Shown here piece by piece: positions 6,359 through 11,708 of a stretch of DNA of 11,708 bases (positions are counted from its first letter, which is position 1; each line of letters begins with the position of its first letter). The translations under genes were made by a program, and so were the position numbers. The stretch spans positions 1 to 11,708 of the forward strand of contig CAVYHX010000034.1 of the NCBI GenBank assembly GCA_963768415.1. The letters run 5' to 3'. The stretch is from CAVYHX01 sp963768415. Lineage in GTDB: Bacteria > Pseudomonadota > Gammaproteobacteria > UBA9214. The notes beneath the pieces are model-generated. The model was not told the DNA's origin, made no database searches, and worked only from the letters and a program-made list of their open reading frames with translations.

Positions 6359-7591
6359 ATGAAAACTTGTCTCGTACCCATTCTCCTGTGCACCGCCCTG
6401 TTGTCCGGCCCCGTGGTTGCCGCCGAACCGCCCGCTCCGAGTATCGAGGAACTCTGGAAAATCATCCAGCGGCAGCAGGCGGAAATCGATGCCCTGAAAC
6501 AGCAACAGCAGGAAACCGCGCAACAGGCGTCACAGGCCGACGATAAGGCCGAAGCCGCCGTGGTCGCGGTCGAGGATGCGCGTCAGGAAGGCACTGCCTC
6601 CGGTAACTGGGCAGACAAAACTTCCATTGGCGGATACGCCGAACTGCATTACAACAACCTGGATGGCGATGGTGGTGCGAGCGACAAGAAAGAAATCGAC
6701 CTGCACCGTTTCGTGGTGTTTCTTGGTCACGAGTTCAACGAAAACATTCGCTTTTTCTCGGAAGTGGAAATCGAGCATGCCGTTGCCGGTGAGGATCAGG
6801 TTGGCGAGGTTGAGGTCGAACAGGCCTATGTGGAATTCGATCTCAGTGACCGGCACGGGGCACGCACCGGCGTTACCCTGCTGCCGGTCGGCATCCTGAA
6901 CGAAACCCACGAACCACCGACCTTCTATGGTGTGGAACGCAACCCGGTGGAGAACAATATCATCCCCGCCACCTGGTGGGCGGGCAGCGTCGGCCTGTTC
7001 GGGGAGATCGCACCGGGCTGGAGCTATGACCTGGTGCTGCACGAGGGCCTGAAAACCTCGGCCGCAGACGGTTACAAACCGCGTGATGGCCGGCAGAAAT
7101 CGGGCAAGGCGGTCGCAGAGGACCTCGCCGCAACTGCGCGGGTCAAGTGGACCGGCATGGCGGGCACTGAAATTGCCGGGGCGCTCCAGTACCAGTCGGA
7201 TATTACCCAGGGCGTTGATCCCGCCGCGGGCAGCGCACTGCTCTATGAACTGCATGCCGTCATGGAACGCGGTCCATTCGGTTTGCGCGCGCTGTATGCC
7301 ATGTGGGACCTGGATGGTGCCGGACCGGCAAGCATCGGCGCAGATGAGCAGGATGGTTTTTATATCGAACCTGCCTATAAACTCACCCCCAAACTGGGTG
7401 TATTCGTGCGCTATAACCAGTGGGACAATGCAGCGGGCAGCAGCACCGACAGCGAGCAACAGCAGTGGGATTTCGGCCTCAACTGGTGGCCGCACCCGGA
7501 CGTGGTGCTGAAAGCGGATTACCAGATACAGGACAATGAGAATGGCAGTGAACAGGATGGTTTCAATCTGGGTGTCGGTGTGCAGTTCTGA
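6359..7591 (+). CDS. Outer-membrane porin with N-terminal coiled coil, probably Fur-regulated
   Basis: This is an intact 410-residue outer-membrane beta-barrel. A signal peptide (MKTCLVPILLCTALLSGPVVA) ends near residue 21-22. Residues about 28-75 form a Gln/Ala-rich coiled coil (IIQRQQAEIDALKQQQQ) typical of trimeric porins. The barrel begins at IGGYAELHYNNLDG and includes DLHRFVVFLGHEFNENIRFF, VEVEQAYVEFDLSD, GILNETHEPPTFYGVERNPV and IIPATWWAGSVGLFGE. The C-terminus GVGVQF ends in Phe, the normal barrel-assembly signal. It resembles the phosphate-selective porin O/P group as annotated in many gammaproteobacteria, but the true solute is not known from sequence. The ribosome site GGGGGA is 8 nt before the ATG. 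A Fur box upstream and the redox genes 9 bp downstream suggest a role in iron limitation. Confidence 0.9.
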   Translation: MKTCLVPILLCTALLSGPVVAAEPPAPSIEELWKIIQRQQAEIDALKQQQQETAQQASQADDKAEAAVVAVEDARQEGTASGNWADKTSIGGYAELHYNNLDGDGGASDKKEIDLHRFVVFLGHEFNENIRFFSEVEIEHAVAGEDQVGEVEVEQAYVEFDLSDRHGARTGVTLLPVGILNETHEPPTFYGVERNPVENNIIPATWWAGSVGLFGEIAPGWSYDLVLHEGLKTSAADGYKPRDGRQKSGKAVAEDLAATARVKWTGMAGTEIAGALQYQSDITQGVDPAAGSALLYELHAVMERGPFGLRALYAMWDLDGAGPASIGADEQDGFYIEPAYKLTPKLGVFVRYNQWDNAAGSSTDSEQQQWDFGLNWWPHPDVVLKADYQIQDNENGSEQDGFNLGVGVQF

Positions 7592-7600
7592 TCGGCAAAC

Positions 7601-8131
7601 ATGATGCGCTGGCTGAAATATATTCCGCTTCTGTCTGCCCTGCTGGCAGTGGCAGCCTTTGCACGTGGCACATACCAGGAACCGGATGATTTCCTGCGGG
7701 AGGTGTTTGCCGGAGCACCGCCCGAGCCACAATTTGTCTGGCTCAGGGACGAGCTCAGGGAGACCGCGAATACCATCCTTGGCCATCACTATCCCGGCCT
7801 GCGTATCCGTTACTGGCGCGAGGGGAAACGCAGCGCCTGGATACTGGAGGAAATCGGCAAGGAGAAACCGATCACTGTCGGACTGGTAGTCAATGACACC
7901 GGGCTGGAAACCATACGCGTGCTGGTATTTCGTGAAAGCCGTGGCTGGGAAGTCCGCCATCCGTTTTTCACTGACCAGTTTGCCGGCGCGTCCCTTGCGG
8001 ACAATTACCAGCTGGATCGCAATATCGACGGCATATCCGGCGCGACCCTTTCGGTGCGCGCACTGAAAAAGCTGGCGCGACTTGCACTGTATCTGCACAG
8101 CCAGTCGGCAGCCGCCAATGACGCGCCATAA
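7601..8131 (+). CDS. FMN-binding domain protein, predicted covalently flavinylated
   Basis: This is a 176-residue exported protein with an N-terminal hydrophobic segment (residues 5-20), cleaved near AFA or kept as an anchor. The second half is an FMN_bind domain of the kind found in NqrC and RnfG. It ends in DGISGATLSVRALKKLARLA (residues 143-162), which carries the (S/T)GA(S/T)x(S/T) flavinylation motif. Ser151 is the predicted site at which ApbE attaches FMN by a phosphoester bond. No apbE is present in the window. The gene starts 9 bp after the porin stop (ATG ATG; either Met could be used) and overlaps the PepSY gene by 14 bp, so the three are one transcript. It probably carries electrons on the periplasmic face. 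The partner and direction of flow are inference. Confidence 0.9.
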   Translation: MMRWLKYIPLLSALLAVAAFARGTYQEPDDFLREVFAGAPPEPQFVWLRDELRETANTILGHHYPGLRIRYWREGKRSAWILEEIGKEKPITVGLVVNDTGLETIRVLVFRESRGWEVRHPFFTDQFAGASLADNYQLDRNIDGISGATLSVRALKKLARLALYLHSQSAAANDAP

Positions 8132-8909
8132 ACACCGGCGCTCCCGCGCCAAGCTGCTGCGATCGCTGTATATCTGGCACCGTTATATTGGTCTTGCGGC
8201 TGCATTGTTTGTCGTCCTGCTGACAATCACCGGCCTCGCCCTGAACCACACTGAAGAACTGGCACTGGACTCAACCCATGTAAAGTCCGCCACCCTGCTG
8301 GACTGGTATGGCATCCGTGCACCGGAACAGATCACCAGCTACCTGGCCGGGCCAACTCTGATTTCCGCGGTAGGCGAGCGCCTGTACTGGAACGGCGAGT
8401 TACTGCCGGGCTTGACACCCCCCCTGATCGGCGCCCTCGAATATGCCGGGTTGATCGTGGTGGGAGTCGCGGATCATCTGCTGTTGTTTACACCGGATGG
8501 CACATTGATCGAGGAACTGGGCAGTAGTGCAGGGGTCCCGGCCGGTTTGCAGGCACTCGGGCGCAGCGCGGACGGCATGCTCGCCATGCAAACTGCACAC
8601 GGCTACTACCGTACCGATGCCAGTTTCCTGAAGTGGGTGGAATCCGCGCATCTGGATGCCAGCTGGGTCACCGGCAGCAGCACGCCGAAGCCGGTAAGGG
8701 AACTCTTACAGGCGGCCTATCGTGGCACCGGTCTGTCACTGGAACGGGTACTGCTGGATTTGCACAGCGGCCGCATCCTGGGGAGCTGGGGAGTGTACCT
8801 GATCGATGCCGCCGCAATATTGTTCCTGTTCCTCGCCCTCAGTGGTGTCTGGTTATGGGGCAAGCGACGCGCCAGCGGCAGGGAACACCGGCGCAGGATC
8901 GCTGCATAA
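8118..8909 (+). CDS. PepSY-associated TM protein (candidate transmembrane electron carrier)
   Basis: This is an intact 263-residue membrane protein. A basic N-terminus leads to SLYIWHRYIGLAAALFVVLL (TM1, about residues 22-41), then ALNHTEEL. A periplasmic domain of roughly 180 residues follows, with LLDLHSGRILGSWGVYLIDA before TM2 (about 226-247, ending GVWLWGKRR). His21, His44 and His216 sit at the positions where PepSY_TM proteins keep histidines, proposed to bind heme b. The ATG at 8118 is chosen because it gives the family's basic N-terminus and a 14-bp overlap with the FMN-binding gene. Such proteins accompany FMN-binding proteins in flavin-based extracytosolic electron transfer and some ferric reductase systems. 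Here it would pass electrons from the inner membrane to the flavoprotein. A weak terminator follows. Confidence 0.85.
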   Translation: MTRHKHRRSRAKLLRSLYIWHRYIGLAAALFVVLLTITGLALNHTEELALDSTHVKSATLLDWYGIRAPEQITSYLAGPTLISAVGERLYWNGELLPGLTPPLIGALEYAGLIVVGVADHLLLFTPDGTLIEELGSSAGVPAGLQALGRSADGMLAMQTAHGYYRTDASFLKWVESAHLDASWVTGSSTPKPVRELLQAAYRGTGLSLERVLLDLHSGRILGSWGVYLIDAAAILFLFLALSGVWLWGKRRASGREHRRRIAA

Positions 8910-8947
8910 GCAGGCAGGTGTTGCACGCATGCCTGTTAGTTAATTTT
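8909..8947 (+). terminator. Possible terminator of the porin operon
   Basis: CAGGCA (8911-8916) pairs with TGCCTG (8930-8935). An A-T and a G-T pair extend the stem to 8 bp, with a 13-nt loop. A broken T-rich run (TTAGTTAATTTT) follows. It begins at the last base of the stop codon. It is weaker than the other terminators in the window. Confidence 0.4.
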
Positions 8948-9057
8948 GGTGAGCCTGGATCCCTCCAGCGACAGCTTCTAGTGCGAGACCGCCATACGCT
9001 GCGCCCGCAGCTGACACTTCCATCATCTGCTATGATCGAGGAAAACGCGATAATTAC

Positions 9058-9064
9058 GGAGGAG
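9058..9064 (+). promoter_or_regulatory. Strong ribosome binding site for the small membrane protein
   Basis: GGAGGAG is followed by 7 nt and the ATG at 9072. It is among the best Shine-Dalgarno sites in the window and is the main reason for calling a gene here. A TATGAT at 9031-9036 may be the -10 of its promoter, though no convincing -35 is seen. Confidence 0.7.
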
Positions 9065-9071
9065 AATCAAC

Positions 9072-9324
9072 ATGGGGAAAACGCTCTCGCGGCTCATCAT
9101 AGAAATATCCATCGCAACCGGGGTGGCCAGTGTACTCATAGGTATCAGTCATCATTCTGGTGCACACTACCAGTATTTACAAACCCCATTTCCTGGGCCT
9201 GACACCGGATGATTTCCTTCAATTCGGCGGCATCTGTTTTCTGTTCTCGATTGCATTCACCGGGCGCCGCATACTCAAGTACATGGAACTTGCCCATAGA
9301 CATGAACGTAACAATCTTCACTAA
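9072..9324 (+). pseudogene. Small two-helix membrane protein, one +1 frame shift as read
   Basis: I do not recognise this family. Starting at the ATG after GGAGGAG, the frame reads MGKTLSRLIIEISIATGVAS then VLIGI. As read it then ends early at 9208-9210. Dropping one A at 9147 gives VIILVHTTSIYKPHFLGLTP, DDFLQFGGICFLFSIAFTGR and RILKYMELAHRHERNNLH, ending at a TAA at 9322-9324. The corrected product is 83 residues with two hydrophobic helices (about 8-31 and 49-64) joined by a short loop, plus a basic, His-rich tail. The strong ribosome site, membrane topology and clean continuation after a one-base fix support a real gene. It stands alone between the porin operon and repeat array 2. Confidence 0.68.
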
Positions 9325-9341
9325 TTCGATTCGATGGCAAG

Positions 9342-9761
9342 GTTGTTGGCCGAATGAATTCGGCCCTACTCAATCAATCCTGCAGGGTCGAATTCATTCG
9401 ACCAGCAGAGTTTCATCGTCATCGAATCAAACCTGCAGGGTCGAACTCATTCGACCAGCGATGTTTCATCGCCATCGAATCAAACCTGCAGGGTCAAATT
9501 CATTCGACCAGCGGTATTTCACCGTCATCGAATCAAACCTGTAGGGTCGAATTCATTCGACCAGCGGTATTTCACCGCCATAGAGTCAAACCTGCAGGGT
9601 CGAATTCATTCGACCAGCGGTATTTCACCGTCATCGAATCAAACCTGTAGGGTCGAATTCATTCGACCAGCGGTGTTTCACCGTCATCTGGCATCCAGAT
9701 GCAGTTACTGGCCGAATGAATTCGGCCCTGCAACGTAATCTACCCTCTCGACTTGGGGAAG
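9342..9761. repeat. Palindromic repeat array 2 (8 units, exact 53-bp period)
   Basis: This is the same family as array 1. Six forward units start at 9382, 9435, 9488, 9541, 9594 and 9647, exactly 53 bp apart. Each is 25 bp followed by a near-constant 28-bp spacer (for example GGTATTTCACCGTCATCGAA followed by TCAAACCT). Reverse units stand at both ends (9348-9369 and 9710-9731). The left edge, GTTGTT plus the palindrome, is identical to that of array 1 over 28 bp. The right flank (CAACG...CTACCC...CGACTTGGGGAAG) matches array 1 with a few changes. Forward units carry the T/A stem version and reverse units C/G. One forward unit has a one-sided stem change (TCAAATT at 9488-9512) and one a change at the loop (GAACTC at 9435-9459). 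It is not a CRISPR, because the spacers are conserved. Confidence 0.93.
9685..9701. repeat. Hairpin in the right boundary of array 2
   Basis: CATCTGG-CAT-CCAGATG is a perfect 7-bp stem with a 3-nt loop, placed just before the final reverse unit. Array 1 has the counterpart at the same place (536-552, CATCTG/CAGATG, 6-bp stem), so the hairpin is a constant part of the array's right end. Confidence 0.75.
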
Positions 9762-9797
9762 AGCCAATAAATACACTGTCATTCACAACGTAGTGCA

Positions 9798-9817
9798 TTA
9801 GTCGCAATGACGACTAA
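9798..9817 (-). terminator. Inverted repeat downstream of ptsP, possible weak terminator
   Basis: TTAGTCG and CGACTAA form a perfect 7-bp stem with a 6-nt loop, 12 bases after the ptsP stop on the minus strand. No T-run follows, so it may stabilise the message end rather than terminate by itself. Confidence 0.35.
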
Positions 9818-9829
9818 ATCAGAGCTGCC

Positions 9830-11708
9830 CTAGTTACCTGCCCTTACCAGGCCACCCAGCCCACCCTGCTCGAGTACGTTGTTATACAGGTCCCTGATTG
9901 CCGCCGGCTCCTCCATCGTCCAGGCCTGTTCCAGCAGTTTACGCGCGTGTTCCCGGCTAAAACTCCGGATCACCCATTTGATGCGCGGCAGATTGCTTAC
10001 GCTCATGCTGAGACTGTTCACACCCAGTCCCAGCAGGGCCAGCACCGCGGCAGGATCACCGGCCATCTCACCACAGATACTGACCGGTTTACCGAGCGCT
10101 TGCGCTTCATCGACGACCTGGCGTATGGCGCGCAATACTGCCGGATGCAGGGACTGGTACAGGCCGGCAACCTGCGTGTTGTTGCGGTCCACCGCCAGCA
10201 GGTATTGCGTGAGATCGTTGGTCCCGATGGAGAAAAAGTCCACGCGCCGGGCCATGGCGCTGATCTGATACACCGCCGACGGCACCTCGACCATGATTCC
10301 GATCGGTGGCCGAATCACCTGCTCACCCTCTTCGATCAACTCGGCCATCGCCTGGTCGATTAACGCAACCGCCATGTCGACTTCTGTCACAGTCGAGATC
10401 ATTGGCAACAGAATATTCAGGTTATCCAGACCAACACTGGCGCGCAACATGGCACGCAATTGCGTCAGGAATATCTCCGGGTGATCCAGCGAGATACGGA
10501 TGCCGCGCCAGCCGAGGAACGGATTATCCTCATGCACCGGAAAATACGAAAGCACCTTGTCGCCGCCGATATCAAGTGTGCGCAGGGTAACAGGACGCGG
10601 GGCGAAGGCCTCGAGTGCCTTGCGATAGATCCGCAACTGTTCTTCCTCGCCGGGAAACTGTTCGCGCATCAGGAACGGGATCTCGGTGCGATACAGGCCG
10701 ACACCATCGCCCTCACTGTGAACTTCCTGCTGCGCCACCCGAGACCAGGCCGATATTGAGATACAGCGGCATGACCGTGCCGTCGGGGGTGACCGATGGC
10801 TGGCCCGCCATCTTCTTCAGCTCTTCTGTGAGTTCGGATTCCTCACCCTGTAAACGGATGAATTCCTCGCGCACCAGGATCGATGGATTGATAAAGACGT
10901 CGCCACGGTACCCGTCCGCAATCAGGGTCTGGCCTTCCATACGGCCCACGGGCATATCCTTGACACCCATGACTGCCGGCACGCCCATGGCCTGGGCGAG
11001 GATGGCGACATGCGAGGAACTCGAGCCACTGGCCGAGACGATACCGGCAAGAAATTCCGCAGGTATGACCGCCAGTTGCGCGGCACTGATATCTTCACCA
11101 ACCAGCACCGTCTGCGCATAGGCCACACGCTCGGCCGGCTGGCCGCTTTGTAACCGGGTCAGGATCCTGCGGCCAAGATCACGAATATCACTGGCACGCT
11201 CCCGCAGATAAAGATCTTCCATGGTTTCGAAGACCTGAACATGCTCTGCAACGGTATCGCGCAAGGCCCCCTGCGCCCAGTTTCCGGCGCGAATTCGCTC
11301 AACAGTCTCACCGATCAGGGTGTCACTGCCGAGCATCAGCAACAATGCGTCGAACAGCGCCAGCTCTTCCGCGGGCATGCGTCCGGAAAGGCGCCGGGCT
11401 ATACCACGCAGATCATCCGCTACTGCATCGACTGCATTCTGAAAGCCGGTTATCTCGGCCTCGATATCGCTCACCACGCGATCCGGCACGACGTCGAGGT
11501 TTGCCGGCGGATACACCACCATGGCCTGTCCAATGGCAACCCCGGGCGCACCCGGCAACCCCGAAAGCGCAACCGAAACCGCAGCGACATCTCCCGCTGT
11601 CTCCAGCAGACGGGATATCTGGCCACTGGCGCCGGCATGGGTAATGGCGCCCGCGAGTTGCGCCGCGAGAGCAATACGTAGTGAGTCGAAGCAAGAAGAC
11701 TACAAACA
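9830..11708 (-). CDS. ptsP: PEP-protein phosphotransferase EI-Ntr (PtsP), N-terminus outside the window, one +1 frame shift as read
   Basis: PtsP takes phosphate from phosphoenolpyruvate and passes it through NPr to EIIA-Ntr in the regulatory nitrogen PTS. Visible in order: the end of an N-terminal GAF domain (LRIALAAQLAGAITHA), the linker LPGAPGVAIGQAMVV that opens the enzyme I part, and the helical NPr-binding region. The phospho-His domain has SGSSSSHVAILAQAMGVPAV with the active-site His. The TIM-barrel PEP domain has GVGLYRTEIPFLM, GTNDLTQYLLAVDRNN and the catalytic Cys in SICGEMAGD. It ends at a TAG at 9830-9832. One extra base in the CCC run at 10738-10740 splits it between LNIGLVS and VAQQEVHSEGDGVGLY; removing it restores one frame. 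Upstream, the GAF frame is open only back to an in-frame TAG at 11700-11702, near the right edge, which may mark another break. Confidence 0.95.

Noticed and set aside
6530..8152. 540-codon minus-strand open frame opposite the porin operon
   Set aside because: It is fully antisense to three well-supported genes, spans two gene junctions, has no recognisable domain, and is explained by codon bias of the plus-strand genes.
9209..9650. Two overlapping plus-strand reading frames with repeated FIRP/IHSTS-like peptides
   Set aside because: They are the 53-bp repeat read through three frames (period 159 bp). No ribosome site, and the frames differ only by repeat phase.
9382..9671. CRISPR-like array: 25-bp repeats with regular 28-bp spacers
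   Set aside because: The spacers are nearly identical to one another, repeat units occur in both orientations, and no cas genes are seen. This is a palindromic tandem array.

Overview
The window reads as part of a moderately GC-rich gammaproteobacterial chromosome. The evidence is the gene set: YggX, a GAF-type PtsP (EI-Ntr), HemJ, an A-type Fe-S carrier, MscL, and a Fur-box-controlled porin. Genus cannot be told from the sequence. No RNA genes, transposases, integrases or CRISPR arrays were seen.

Layout, left to right. (1) 1-101: C-terminal tail of a + strand gene and a strong intrinsic terminator. (2) 307-671: an array of short palindromic repeats. (3) 706-2053, minus strand: mscL, an Ala/Asp-rich repeat lipoprotein (frame-broken) ending at a clear terminator, then a small two-helix membrane protein. 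(4) 2294-4327, plus strand: DUF4126 membrane protein, TlpA/DsbE-like thioredoxin (frame-broken), hemJ, then yggX (frame-broken). (5) 4361-6064, minus strand: an IscA/ErpA-like protein followed by an overlapping ATP-grasp ligase (frame-broken). (6) 6278-8909, plus strand: a Fur box and promoter ahead of a tightly packed operon of porin, FMN-binding protein with a flavinylation motif, and PepSY-type transmembrane protein. (7) 9072-9324: a small two-helix membrane protein recovered by correcting one frame break. (8) 9342-9761: a second palindromic array of the same family, with an exact 53-bp period. (9) 9830-11708, minus strand: ptsP, running off the right edge and carrying one frame break.

Two things stand out. 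First, the Fur box-porin-FMN-binding-PepSY operon looks like an iron-regulated envelope redox module. Second, the two repeat arrays share one palindrome in two orientation-specific versions that differ by a compensatory base-pair change and keep the hairpin intact.

Caveat for reading every gene here: at least eleven single-base frame breaks fall in otherwise well-conserved genes, and all but one behave as one-base insertions. This looks more like insertion-biased sequencing or assembly error than real gene decay. The 'pseudogene' labels below mean 'broken as read', not 'dead in the organism'.
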